This document shows positions 55,542 to 63,843 of a DNA stretch of 64,000 bases, one piece after another. Source of the DNA: Peteryoungia desertarenae (GTDB taxonomy: Bacteria; Pseudomonadota; Alphaproteobacteria; Rhizobiales; Rhizobiaceae); contig NZ_CP058350.1 of assembly GCF_005860795.2 (NCBI RefSeq), positions 1,270,501-1,334,500 of the forward strand, read 5' to 3'. The number at the start of each line of letters is the position of its first letter. The first letter of the stretch is position 1. The notes under the pieces were generated by a model that searched no databases, was not told where the DNA came from, and saw only the letters and a program-made list of their open reading frames with translations. The position numbers were made by a program, and so were the translations under genes.

Positions 55542-57116
55542 TTAGCTGACCTGAATGGCGATCACGACAGCGGCAATCGCAATGACCCAGAGCGCCAGTC
55601 GGCCCAAGCGAGTATGACGTGCCTCGGCCTTGCCGATCGCCTCGGCGGTTTCGGGATCGAAGCGCAGGCCGTGCTCGCTCATATGCATCAACTCGCCATG
55701 GAATTTCTCGGTCTTGGACGCAATTTCCGGCAGGGCTTCTGCAACGCGGATCGCTGCCTTCACGCCGTCCTTGAGATCGACCGCAATTCGCTTCGGCCCC
55801 AGATTGTCGCGTATCCAGGATGAGACGACGGGGTCCGCCGCCTTCCACATGTTGAACTGCGGATTGAGAATCCGCGCCACGCCCTCGACCACCACCATGG
55901 TCTTCTGGAGCATGATCAGTTCGGGTCGGGCTGCCATATCGAAAAGCTCGGTCACCTCGAACAGCAGCGTCAGCAACCGTCCCATCGAAATCGTCTCAGC
56001 GGGCTGACCATGGATCGGCTCGCCGATGGCGCGGATTGCCTGGGCAAAGCTTGCAACATTATGGTGGGACGGCACATATCCCGCCTCGAAGTGCACTTCA
56101 GCTACACGCAGGTAATCACGGGTGATGAAGCCGTAGAGGATCTCCGCAAGAAAACGCCGCTCTTTCTTTCCCAGACGTCCGGTAATGCCCATGTCGACGG
56201 CAACGATCATGCCCTGCGGGTCGACGAAGAGATTGCCGGGATGCATATCGGCATGAAAAAAGCCGTCACGCAGCGTATGGCGCAGGAAGGACTGGATCAG
56301 CGTATCGGCGAGCGCGTTCAGATCGTGCCCGGCTTTGCGCAGGGCCTCCACGTCCGACATCTTGATCCCGTCGATCCATTCCATGGTGACGACATCGCGG
56401 CCGGTTCTTTCCCAGTCGATTTCGGGAACGCGGAAACCGGGGTCATCGCGAGTGTTTTCGCCAAGCTCGGAAAATGCCGCTCCTTCGAGCCGCAGGTCCA
56501 TCTCGACTTTGGTGGTCTGTTCGAGTGTGCGCGTGACTTCCACCGGACGCAGGCGCCGTGTCTGCGGGATGAAGCGTTCCTGCAGATGGGAAACGAGATA
56601 CATCGCCTCCAGATCAGCGGCAAAGCGCCGGCGGATGCCGGGTCGGATCACCTTGACGGCAACCTTCTTTGGCCCCTGATCCGTCATGACTTCCGCCGGG
56701 TGTACCTGCGCAATCGACGCCGCAGCAATCGGCGCGTCAAGACGCAGATAAAGCTCGTCAATCGGGCGCCCGAGGGATTCCTGAATAGTGGTCTTAGCCT
56801 CTTCCATGGGGAAAAAGGCCATGCGGTCTTGAAGGCCGGAAAGATCCTCGGAAAACTCGGTGCCGACCACATCGGGACGCGTTGCCAGGAACTGCCCGAT
56901 CTTCACATAGGACGGGCCGAGCCGAGCCACGGCACGGGCAAGGCGATCGGATCGCTCGCGCTTCATCGCGCGATTGCGCGCCAGCAAGCCGGCAGCCTTT
57001 TGTGCAAGACGCAGGCTTGGCGGCAGGCCTTCCGAAGGCAGCGCCGAAACAACACCCTCACGAACCAGAACCCAGCCCACCCGCGCCAGGCGGAAATATG
57101 CACCCACTGTGCTCAT
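55542..57116 (-). CDS. ubiB: Ubiquinone biosynthesis protein kinase-like UbiB
   Basis: UbiB belongs to the ABC1/ADCK/COQ8 atypical kinase-like family needed for ubiquinone synthesis. The 524-residue protein has the family KxGQ motif (VKIGQFLATR), an Ala-rich loop (AAASIAQVH), the nucleotide-binding Lys in VAVKVI, DGFFHADMHPGNLF (catalytic-loop-like) and VAVDMGITG. One C-terminal hydrophobic helix (LALWVIAIAAVVIAIQV) anchors it to the inner membrane. It begins five bases after ubiE, so the two form an operon. Confidence 0.95.
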   Translation of the reverse strand: MSTVGAYFRLARVGWVLVREGVVSALPSEGLPPSLRLAQKAAGLLARNRAMKRERSDRLARAVARLGPSYVKIGQFLATRPDVVGTEFSEDLSGLQDRMAFFPMEEAKTTIQESLGRPIDELYLRLDAPIAAASIAQVHPAEVMTDQGPKKVAVKVIRPGIRRRFAADLEAMYLVSHLQERFIPQTRRLRPVEVTRTLEQTTKVEMDLRLEGAAFSELGENTRDDPGFRVPEIDWERTGRDVVTMEWIDGIKMSDVEALRKAGHDLNALADTLIQSFLRHTLRDGFFHADMHPGNLFVDPQGMIVAVDMGITGRLGKKERRFLAEILYGFITRDYLRVAEVHFEAGYVPSHHNVASFAQAIRAIGEPIHGQPAETISMGRLLTLLFEVTELFDMAARPELIMLQKTMVVVEGVARILNPQFNMWKAADPVVSSWIRDNLGPKRIAVDLKDGVKAAIRVAEALPEIASKTEKFHGELMHMSEHGLRFDPETAEAIGKAEARHTRLGRLALWVIAIAAVVIAIQVS

Positions 57117-57121
57117 CAGGA

Positions 57122-57898
57122 TCAGAGCTTCCAGCCGGAATGGAGGGCGGCGATGCCACCCGAATAATTGGTGAACTTCACATTCGAGAAGCCCGCCTTG
57201 CGTATCATGGTCGCGAAATTCTCCTGATTGGGGAACTTGCGGATGGATTCCACGAGATACTGGTAGGGTTCGGCATCACCGGTGATCATTTTGCCAAGAC
57301 GTGGGATGGCATTGAACGACCACGCGTCGTAAACCTTGTCGAGGAGCGGCAGATCCACCTCGGAAAACTCGAGAACCAGTAGTCGGCCGCCGCGTTTCAG
57401 CACCCGATAAGCCTCCGCAAGCGCGACGTCGATGCGCGGAACATTCCGGATGCCAAAGGCGATCGTATAGGCGTCGAAACTGTTGGCGTCGAACGGAAGG
57501 CTCTCGGCATTGGCCTCGACGAAGGTCAGGTTTTCGGTCAATCCCTTCTTTTCTGCGCGCTCGGCACCGACACCCAGCATCGAGCCATTGATGTCGAGGA
57601 CGGTCGCATGGGCCAGCCGATCAGAAGCCTCAATAATGCGGAAGGCAATATCCCCGGTGCCGCCTGCTACATCCAGCACCTTATAGGACGGATCCTTGCG
57701 CGGATTGAGCGCTGCAATCATCGCATCCTTCCAGACCCGATGCAGACCGCCGGACATCACATCATTCATGATGTCATAGCGCTTCGCGACCTTGTGGAAT
57801 ACGTCGTTGACCAGATCCTGCTTCTCGCCATCGCCAACCTGCCGGAAGCCATACGAGGTCTCCATTCCACCTTCGGCAGATACTCGGCTTGCAGTCAT
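57122..57898 (-). CDS. ubiE: Ubiquinone/menaquinone C-methyltransferase
   Basis: UbiE methylates the C2 position of the benzoquinone ring during ubiquinone synthesis with SAM. The 258-residue protein has the SAM motif [31 protein letters not shown] and [20 protein letters not shown], both UbiE signatures. The ATG at 57898 has GTGGAG seven bases upstream; the frame is open for 18 more codons. It is the first gene of ubiE-ubiB and is divergent from mutM. Confidence 0.97.
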   Translation of the reverse strand: MTASRVSAEGGMETSYGFRQVGDGEKQDLVNDVFHKVAKRYDIMNDVMSGGLHRVWKDAMIAALNPRKDPSYKVLDVAGGTGDIAFRIIEASDRLAHATVLDINGSMLGVGAERAEKKGLTENLTFVEANAESLPFDANSFDAYTIAFGIRNVPRIDVALAEAYRVLKRGGRLLVLEFSEVDLPLLDKVYDAWSFNAIPRLGKMITGDAEPYQYLVESIRKFPNQENFATMIRKAGFSNVKFTNYSGGIAALHSGWKL

Positions 57899-57989
57899 GG
57901 CTTCACTCCACTTGTCGACTTTTACAGGGACCATAGCGAAAAGGTCGTCCACACGCTATCTGATCCTCCGCGGCATATGCGCCGGTCAG

Positions 57990-58001
57990 GGTCTATAGAC
58001 C
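57990..58001. promoter_or_regulatory. Palindromic -10-like site between ubiE and mutM
   Basis: GGTCTATAGACC is a perfect 12-base palindrome containing TATAGA on both strands. For ubiE a minus-strand -35 (TTGAAT, 58019-58014) lies 16 bases away; the plus strand has no clear -35. It may serve both divergent genes. Confidence 0.4.
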
Positions 58002-58037
58002 GTGTCGAAGGTCATTCAAACAGAAAGATGGGCAGGA

Positions 58038-58928
58038 ATGCCGGAATTGCCAGAGGTTGAAACGGTGAAACGCGGACTGGCGCCAGCTATGGAGGGTGCC
58101 CGTGTCGTTCAGCTTGAATTGCGCCGACCCGATCTGCGCTTTCCCTTCCCACCCGGACTGTCCGAGCGCATTTCCGGGCAGCAGGTTATCGCGCTGGGGC
58201 GGCGGGCGAAATACCTGCTGATCGACTTCGCTGATGGTGCCGTTCTCGTGTCGCATCTTGGAATGTCAGGTTCCTATCGCATCGAAAAGGACGATATGTC
58301 TGACATGCCCGGCATTTTTCATCATGCGCGGGGGAAGGATGAGAAACACGATCATGTCGTCTTTCATCTGGAACGGCCGGAGGGGCGTTTGCGAGTCATT
58401 TATAATGATCCCCGTCGCTTCGGTTTTCTCGATCTGGTCGAGCGTGACAAGATTGAGATGCATCCCTCCTTTCTCGACCTCGGACCCGAACCCGTAGGCA
58501 ATGCCTTGTCCGCTGACTACCTCGCAGAGCGTTTTGCCGGAAAGCTCCAGCCGCTGAAAAGCGCACTCCTCGATCAAAAGGTGATTGCGGGGCTTGGGAA
58601 CATCTATGTGTGCGAAGCGCTATGGCGGTCGGGACTCTCGCCGCTTCGTGCCGCCGCGACCCTGGTGACGAAAACAGGCCGACCCAAGAAGGAGCTCGTC
58701 CTGCTTGCCGATTCCATCCGCGCAGTCATTGCCGACGCAATTGCAGCTGGCGGTTCCTCGCTCAGGGATCACATCCAGGCGGACGGAAATCTCGGATATT
58801 TCCAGCACAGCTTCATGGCCTATGACCGGGAAGGACATCCCTGTCGAACACCAGGTTGCGATGGATCGGTCGAAAGGATAGTTCAATCGGGGCGCTCAAC
58901 CTTCTATTGTCGCGCCTGTCAGAAATAG
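58038..58928 (+). CDS. mutM: Formamidopyrimidine-DNA glycosylase
   Basis: MutM removes 8-oxoguanine and formamidopyrimidines from DNA. The 296-residue protein keeps the N-terminal Pro1/Glu2 active site ([14 protein letters not shown]), the H2TH region ([17 protein letters not shown]) and a C-terminal zinc finger with four Cys (CRTPGCDG and YCRACQK). The ATG at 58038 is the only start that gives the required Pro2. It is divergent from ubiE and followed by an enoyl-CoA hydratase gene, 21 bases later. Confidence 0.97.
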   Translation: MPELPEVETVKRGLAPAMEGARVVQLELRRPDLRFPFPPGLSERISGQQVIALGRRAKYLLIDFADGAVLVSHLGMSGSYRIEKDDMSDMPGIFHHARGKDEKHDHVVFHLERPEGRLRVIYNDPRRFGFLDLVERDKIEMHPSFLDLGPEPVGNALSADYLAERFAGKLQPLKSALLDQKVIAGLGNIYVCEALWRSGLSPLRAAATLVTKTGRPKKELVLLADSIRAVIADAIAAGGSSLRDHIQADGNLGYFQHSFMAYDREGHPCRTPGCDGSVERIVQSGRSTFYCRACQK

Positions 58929-58949
58929 AAAACGCCATGGGAGGCTTGA

Positions 58950-59723
58950 ATGGCATACGAGACCCTGTTGATTGACCAACGTGACCGCGTTGTCGTGATC
59001 ACGCTTAATCGTCCTCAGGCGCTAAATGCGCTGAATTCGACCGTCATGCATGAATTGGCCGACGCCTTGGCATCCATGGAGCGCGACGCGGGCGTCGGTG
59101 CGGTAGTGCTGACCGGGTCGGAAAAGGCTTTCGCCGCCGGTGCGGACATTAAGGAAATGCAGTCGCTTAACTTTGTTGACGCCTATACCGGGGACTTCAT
59201 CGGGGGCTGGGACAAGATCGCAGGCTTTCGCAAACCTATCATCGCCGCGGTATCCGGCTTCGCCCTTGGCGGTGGTTGCGAGCTGGCGATGATGTGTGAT
59301 TTCATCATCGCCTCGAAAACCGCTAAGTTCGGCCAGCCCGAGATTACGCTCGGCATCATTCCCGGCATGGGTGGCTCGCAACGCCTGACACGGGCTGTAG
59401 GCAAGGCAAAGGCCATGGACCTATGTCTGACGGGCCGGATGATGGATGCCGCCGAGGCGGAAAGCGCGGGTCTTGTTGCTCGTGTGGTGGACGCTGAACG
59501 TTTGCTGGACGAGGCGGTCGAAGCTGCGGCCAAAATCGCATCCTTCTCATTGCCGGCCGTCCTGATGGCCAAGGAGGCCGTCAATCGTTCTTTCGAGCAG
59601 ACACTGGCCGAAGGTCTGCGCTTTGAGCGCCGTCTTTTCCATTCGCTCTTTGCAACGGAAGACCAGAAGGAAGGGATGGGGGCTTTCGTCGAGAAGCGCA
59701 AGCCGCAGTTCCGCAACAAATGA
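58950..59723 (+). CDS. Enoyl-CoA hydratase
   Basis: This 257-residue crotonase-fold enzyme hydrates trans-2-enoyl-CoA in fatty-acid beta-oxidation. The oxyanion-hole and catalytic segments are [29 protein letters not shown] and [15 protein letters not shown] with both catalytic Glu residues (near 114 and 134). Length is normal. Such a gene between mutM and rpsT is a common arrangement in rhizobia. Confidence 0.95.
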   Translation: MAYETLLIDQRDRVVVITLNRPQALNALNSTVMHELADALASMERDAGVGAVVLTGSEKAFAAGADIKEMQSLNFVDAYTGDFIGGWDKIAGFRKPIIAAVSGFALGGGCELAMMCDFIIASKTAKFGQPEITLGIIPGMGGSQRLTRAVGKAKAMDLCLTGRMMDAAEAESAGLVARVVDAERLLDEAVEAAAKIASFSLPAVLMAKEAVNRSFEQTLAEGLRFERRLFHSLFATEDQKEGMGAFVEKRKPQFRNK

Positions 59724-59756
59724 AAGCACGCGATCGGCTTTCCTGCAGAATACGCG

Positions 59757-59785
59757 TTGACGGCCAGACGCTTTCCCGCTATATG
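59757..59785 (+). promoter_or_regulatory. Sigma-70-type promoter of rpsT
   Basis: TTGACG and TATATG are separated by 17 bases. A transcript start near 59792 would give a leader of about 120 bases that begins directly with an 8-bp hairpin (59799-59820). Confidence 0.75.
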
Positions 59786-59798
59786 CCCGCCCACGGTT

Positions 59799-59820
59799 GG
59801 GAAAGCCAAGGCGCTTTCCC
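59799..59820 (+). promoter_or_regulatory. 5' leader hairpin of rpsT mRNA
   Basis: A perfect 8-bp stem GGGAAAGC / GCTTTCCC with a 6-base loop sits about seven bases after the predicted transcript start. No T run follows, so it is not a terminator; it may protect the 5' end or take part in S20 autocontrol. Confidence 0.5.
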
Positions 59821-59912
59821 GAGTTTAGCTCCTGAATTGCTGAGATGACGGGTCGCAAGGACCAAGGTGCGGCGATGGTGGAGTTCGGTTCGAATTCTTG
59901 AGAGAGGCATAA

Positions 59913-60179
59913 ATGGCCAACACAACTTCGGCGAAGAAGGCGACCCGCAAGATCGCTCGCCGCACTGCAGTCAACAAGGCTCGTCGTTCGCGCATGCGCG
60001 GCTTTATCCGCAAGGTCGAAGAAGCAATTGCTTCCGGTGATGCAGCGGTTGCCAAGGAAGCGCTTCGGGTAGCTCAGCCGGAACTGCAGCGCGCAGCCAC
60101 CAAGGGTGTGGTTCATGCCAATACGGCATCGCGCAAGATCTCGCGCCTTGCACAGCGTGTGAAGGCCCTCTCGGCCTGA
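59913..60179 (+). CDS. rpsT: 30S ribosomal protein S20
   Basis: S20 binds 16S rRNA early in 30S assembly. The 88-residue protein is basic and helical with the family start [20 protein letters not shown] and [14 protein letters not shown], ending in [22 protein letters not shown] precedes the ATG. It has its own promoter, a structured leader and a terminator, and lies upstream of dnaA as usual in Rhizobiales. Confidence 0.98.
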   Translation: MANTTSAKKATRKIARRTAVNKARRSRMRGFIRKVEEAIASGDAAVAKEALRVAQPELQRAATKGVVHANTASRKISRLAQRVKALSA

Positions 60180-60210
60180 TTTCAGACACGTTTCGGTCAC
60201 AATTGGAAAT

Positions 60211-60241
60211 AGCCTGGCTCTTGAGCCGGGCTGTTTTCGTT
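60211..60241 (+). terminator. Intrinsic terminator after rpsT
   Basis: An 8-bp stem with one G-T wobble (AGCCTGGC / GCCGGGCT) and a 6-base loop is followed by GTTTTCGTTTT, 31 bases after the rpsT stop. Confidence 0.85.
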
Positions 60242-60364
60242 TTCGCCTGTTTCAAAACGAGAAGGCTTCGACACGGAGAATTCTGACATCTGTGTGTCAC
60301 GCGGGTGACACAAAAAAGACCTTTGTTTCAATAGGTTATCGAAGGTGTCTCGACTGCCGCACGA

Positions 60365-60392
60365 TTGACGTGACGGAAAGGGACCCTAATAA
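60365..60392 (+). promoter_or_regulatory. Sigma-70-type promoter upstream of dnaA
   Basis: TTGACG is followed after 16 bases by TAATAA. A transcript start near 60399 would put GAGTC (60394-60398) right at the start. The resulting transcript would either run about 590 bases to dnaA or stop at the terminator at 60661-60685. Confidence 0.6.
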
Positions 60393-60393
60393 T

Positions 60394-60519
60394 GAGTCAA
60401 GCGAATTTTTATTTTTTGGCTCTTTTTCGACCGATCCTCGCCACCGATCCTGAATCCCCTTGATTCAAAAGCGATTCTTTTTCCCTAGAATGTGACGGAA
60501 AAACGATGTTCTGAGAGTC
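60394..60519. promoter_or_regulatory. Cluster of five GANTC (CcrM) sites
   Basis: GANTC occurs at 60394, 60452, 60462, 60473 and 60515 (first base of each). About 0.5 would be expected by chance in this length. CcrM methylates this sequence in alphaproteobacteria, and GcrA reads it at promoters. Confidence 0.6.
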
Positions 60520-60660
60520 AAGTGAATGCCATTCTAAAAGGGTAAAAATCACAGTTGATCTTGCAAATCGATCCTGCCTTAATGGTTTCAAGCAAGGGGC
60601 GGGACGCTGGCTCGAAAGGGCACCGGGTTCACGATCCAGACAGGCTTTCGCACTTGCCGG

Positions 60661-60685
60661 AACGGGGTGTATCTGCCCCGTTTTC
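60661..60685 (+). terminator. Intrinsic terminator inside the dnaA upstream region
   Basis: A perfect 7-bp stem AACGGGG / CCCCGTT with an 8-base loop is followed by TTCT; with the last stem bases the T run is TTTT. No annotated gene ends here on the plus strand, so it would end a transcript from the promoter near 60365. Confidence 0.65.
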
Positions 60686-60778
60686 TCCGAAATCGATTGT
60701 TATTGCGTCGGAGGCGTACGCGCCCCCGCTGTTAGCTCTGTGCCTTGTTGGCTAGGGCCGATTGATGAGGAAGATCGT

Positions 60779-60803
60779 GATCTGTATGACGAGGATACAG
60801 ATC
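60779..60803. repeat. Inverted repeat in the dnaA leader
   Basis: GATCTGTAT and ATACAGATC form a perfect 9-bp inverted repeat with a 7-base spacer. It has no T run and lies about 190 bases before the dnaA start; it is either an operator or an RNA hairpin. Confidence 0.5.
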
Positions 60804-60988
60804 TGAGTGGTAGGAACTGCGCCAGTCTTGGGGTCGATTGGCGCATTTGGCATGGGCCGCTTCTGTGAGGATGCGGAGCATGGTCATCGGGGGCGGTCGA
60901 GGCATGTAATGCACCGGCTTAATGTTGAAGAGGCTGTCGGACGCGAGTGAACGCCCGATACCAGGAAGGAATTTTGGAAGGCGGCAAA

Positions 60989-62539
60989 ATGCAATTGAAT
61001 TCGATGACGGCCGGTGCGTTGGCAAGCGGGGACAATGCACATACGGCGCTTGGTGCCGTGCGCTCCGAGGTAGGAGACGATGCCGAAATGCAGCATAATG
61101 CTCTCTTCGAGCGTTTTAGCGCCCGCTTGAAGGCGCAGGTCGGGCCGGACGTCTATGCAAGCTGGTTTGGTCGTCTGAAACTCCACTCTTCATCCAAGAG
61201 CGTCGTGCGCCTGACGGTTCCGACAACCTTCTTGAAGTCGTGGATCAACAACCGTTACCTTGATCTCATCACCTCTATCTTCCAGAGCGAAGATCCAAGC
61301 ATCCTGAAGGTCGAAATCCTCGTTCGGAGTGCCAGCCGTGCCACGCGCGGCCCTGTTGTCGAAGAACGCCAGCCAGTGATGGAGGTACCGCAGGCCACCG
61401 TTCGCAAAAGTGGCGCGCAGCAGGTTGGCCAAGCCTCGGTTGCCGTCACCCAGTCGCAGACAGCGCGCCCCGGCGTCGCTGGACCTTTGTTCGGCTCCCC
61501 ACTGGACGCCCGTTACACGTTTGACGGCTTTGTTGAAGGCTCCTCGAACCGAGTGGCACTCGCGGCAGCAAAGACAATTGCTGAAGCAGGCGCCGGCGCC
61601 GTGCGTTTCAACCCGCTTTTCATTCATTCGTCGGTCGGTCTCGGCAAGACGCATCTGTTGCAGGCGATTGCCAACGCGGCCATTCACAGCCCCAGGGCTC
61701 CGCGCGTAGTCTATCTGACTGCCGAGTATTTCATGTGGCGTTTTGCTACAGCCATCCGAGACAATGATGCGCTGACACTGAAGGATTCGCTGCGTAATAT
61801 CGATCTCCTGATCATCGATGACATGCAATTCCTGCAGGGCAAGATGATCCAGCACGAATTCTGCCATCTGCTCAACATGCTGCTCGATAGCGCTAAACAG
61901 GTGGTTGTTGCAGCCGATCGCGCTCCCTGGGAACTGGAATCGCTCGATCCGCGTGTGCGCTCGCGTCTGCAGGGTGGCGTTGCCATCGAGATGGAGGCGC
62001 CCGACTATGACATGCGTCTCGACATGCTGAAGACGCGTCTGGACCTTGCCCGCAAGGATGATGCTTCGCTCGACATTCCGCTCGACATTCTTGAGCATGT
62101 GGCCCGCAATGTGACGAGCAGTGGCCGTGACCTTGAAGGCGCCTTCAACCAGCTGCTGTTCCGTCGTTCTTTCGAGCCGAACCTCTCGGTGGAGCGTGTG
62201 GACGAGCTTCTGGCCCATCTGGTGGGGGCCGGCGAGCAGAAGCGGGTGCGCATCGAAGACATTCAGCGGATCGTTGCCCGTCATTACAATGTCTCGCGAC
62301 AGGAACTCGTTTCCAACCGCCGCACTCGGGTCATCGTCAAGCCACGCCAGATCGCCATGTATCTGTCGAAGACGCTGACGCCCCGCTCGTTCCCCGAGAT
62401 CGGTCGCCGGTTTGGCGGCAGGGACCACACGACGGTGTTGCACGCTGTTCGCAAGATTGAAGAGCTGATTGGCGAGGATACGAAACTCAGCCATGAGGTC
62501 GAGCTGCTGAAGCGGCTCATCAATGAGAATAATGCATGA
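60989..62539 (+). CDS. dnaA: Chromosomal replication initiator protein DnaA
   Basis: DnaA binds the origin, opens the DNA and loads the helicase; it also acts as a transcription factor. The 516-residue protein has domain I (about 35-110, [19 protein letters not shown]), a linker, the AAA+ domain III with Walker [12 protein letters not shown] (214-224) and Walker [11 protein letters not shown], and domain IV with the DNA-binding signature [20 protein letters not shown]. The ATG at 60989 has GGAAGGCGG upstream; a GTG at 60947 with a poor ribosome binding site would add 14 residues. Confidence 0.97.
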   Translation: MQLNSMTAGALASGDNAHTALGAVRSEVGDDAEMQHNALFERFSARLKAQVGPDVYASWFGRLKLHSSSKSVVRLTVPTTFLKSWINNRYLDLITSIFQSEDPSILKVEILVRSASRATRGPVVEERQPVMEVPQATVRKSGAQQVGQASVAVTQSQTARPGVAGPLFGSPLDARYTFDGFVEGSSNRVALAAAKTIAEAGAGAVRFNPLFIHSSVGLGKTHLLQAIANAAIHSPRAPRVVYLTAEYFMWRFATAIRDNDALTLKDSLRNIDLLIIDDMQFLQGKMIQHEFCHLLNMLLDSAKQVVVAADRAPWELESLDPRVRSRLQGGVAIEMEAPDYDMRLDMLKTRLDLARKDDASLDIPLDILEHVARNVTSSGRDLEGAFNQLLFRRSFEPNLSVERVDELLAHLVGAGEQKRVRIEDIQRIVARHYNVSRQELVSNRRTRVIVKPRQIAMYLSKTLTPRSFPEIGRRFGGRDHTTVLHAVRKIEELIGEDTKLSHEVELLKRLINENNA

Positions 62540-62546
62540 GGAACGG

Positions 62547-62573
62547 AGGCCGGCGCAAATGCCGGCCTTTCTC
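62547..62573 (+). terminator. Intrinsic terminator after dnaA
   Basis: A perfect 8-bp stem AGGCCGGC / GCCGGCCT with a 6-base loop is followed by TTCTCG, eight bases after the dnaA stop. It separates dnaA from convergent hemW. Confidence 0.85.
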
Positions 62574-62657
62574 GTTATCGATAGAATATTGCCTTTGTAG
62601 CCATCTTCGTTTTGAGCGCTCCGCTCCGAAACGGTTGATCGGCTTAAGTGGCCCGCG

Positions 62658-63836
62658 TCAGCATGCCAGGTCGGCCACCACGGCATCCAGGATCAGCATG
62701 CCGGGCGGCGTGCAGCGCAGGCGGGAATTCCCAATCCGTTCGATAAAGCCGTGCTCCAGCAGGAACTGCTCTCGGTCTGGGTCGGGATCGCGTCCGGAAA
62801 GGGCTTGCCAACGCGCCAGATCCACCCCTTCGCGAAGCCGCAATCCCATGAGCAGCAACTCGTCGGCTTGAGCCTCGTGGTCGAGCACTTCCTGCTCGAC
62901 CATTCCATGCCCGTTGGCCTCAACCGCCTGAAGCCAGGTTTCAGGATGCCGCTCAGTCGCCGTCGCCACCTTGTCGCGGCCAATTGTCAGGCGCCCATGG
63001 GCACCTGGGCCGATGCCAACGTAATCGCCGTAGCGCCAGTAGGTGAGGTTGTGCCGGCTTTCAGCGCCAGGCTGCGCGTGGTTGGACACTTCATAGGCTG
63101 GCATGCCATGGGCAGCAGTGATCTGCTGGGTCGCTTCATAGAGGTCGGCTGAAAGGTCGCCATCCGGCACGATCAGCTTGCCTGCCTTGTGAAGGCCGTA
63201 GAAAGCCGTGCCTTCCTCAATCGTCAATTGATAGAGCGACAGATGATCCACGGCATAGGAGATTGCTTCCTTCAGTTCCTGTTCCCAGGCCGCAATGGTC
63301 TGGTTAGGGCGCGCATAGATCAGGTCGAAGGACATGCGCGGAAAGATGTCACGCGCCAACCGGATCGCTTTGAGCGCATCCGCCACATCATGCAGCCGCC
63401 CCAGAAACTTCAGATCCGGATCGTTGAGGGCCTGGACCCCGAGCGAGACGCGGTTGACGCCGGCAGAGCGATAGCCACGAAAGCGTTCGGCCTCAACGCT
63501 TGAGGGATTTGCCTCCATGGTGATCTCGATACCATCCGGCATGTGCCAGCTTGTGGAGATGCCATTGAGGATCGCTGCAACCGTTGCCGGCTCCATCAGG
63601 GACGGTGTGCCGCCGCCAAGGAAAACACTGGTCACAGTCTTCGGTCCGGTCAGCGAGCGCATCTTTGCCATTTCCTTGAGGAAGGCGGAGACAAAGCGTG
63701 CTTGATCGACCGGTTGATGGCGGACATGGCTGTTGAAGTCGCAATACGGGCACTTCGCCGCGCAAAACGGCCAGTGGACGTAGATGCCAAAACCTGGCTC
63801 GCCGGTATCAGGGAGGAGGGTGACGGCCTCGCGCAT
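62658..63836 (-). CDS. hemW: Radical SAM heme chaperone HemW
   Basis: HemW is a radical-SAM protein that binds heme and inserts it into respiratory enzymes; it was often misnamed as an oxygen-independent coproporphyrinogen oxidase. The 392-residue protein has the cluster motif CAAKCPYC (Cys25, Cys29, Cys32) and the HemW-type segments SVFLGGGTPSLM and FDLIYARPNQ, with a C-terminal HemN-like domain. The ATG at 63836 is chosen, seven bases after the rdgB stop, so the two form an operon. Confidence 0.95.
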   Translation of the reverse strand: MREAVTLLPDTGEPGFGIYVHWPFCAAKCPYCDFNSHVRHQPVDQARFVSAFLKEMAKMRSLTGPKTVTSVFLGGGTPSLMEPATVAAILNGISTSWHMPDGIEITMEANPSSVEAERFRGYRSAGVNRVSLGVQALNDPDLKFLGRLHDVADALKAIRLARDIFPRMSFDLIYARPNQTIAAWEQELKEAISYAVDHLSLYQLTIEEGTAFYGLHKAGKLIVPDGDLSADLYEATQQITAAHGMPAYEVSNHAQPGAESRHNLTYWRYGDYVGIGPGAHGRLTIGRDKVATATERHPETWLQAVEANGHGMVEQEVLDHEAQADELLLMGLRLREGVDLARWQALSGRDPDPDREQFLLEHGFIERIGNSRLRCTPPGMLILDAVVADLAC

Positions 63837-63843
63837 GCTGGGT

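Larger units (their letters stand above)
60242..60988 (+). other. Long structured leader and control region of dnaA
   Basis: This 747-base region contains no protein gene that I can support. It holds a good promoter (60365-60392), five GANTC sites in 126 bases, an imperfect direct repeat, an intrinsic terminator (60661-60685), and an inverted repeat (60779-60803). I saw no consensus TTATCCACA DnaA boxes, so I do not call it an origin. It probably controls dnaA transcription and may also encode a small RNA. Confidence 0.7.

Noticed and set aside
60180..60988. Replication origin next to dnaA
   Set aside because: The long non-coding region suggests it, but I see no TTATCCACA-type DnaA boxes and in rhizobia the origin is usually not beside dnaA.
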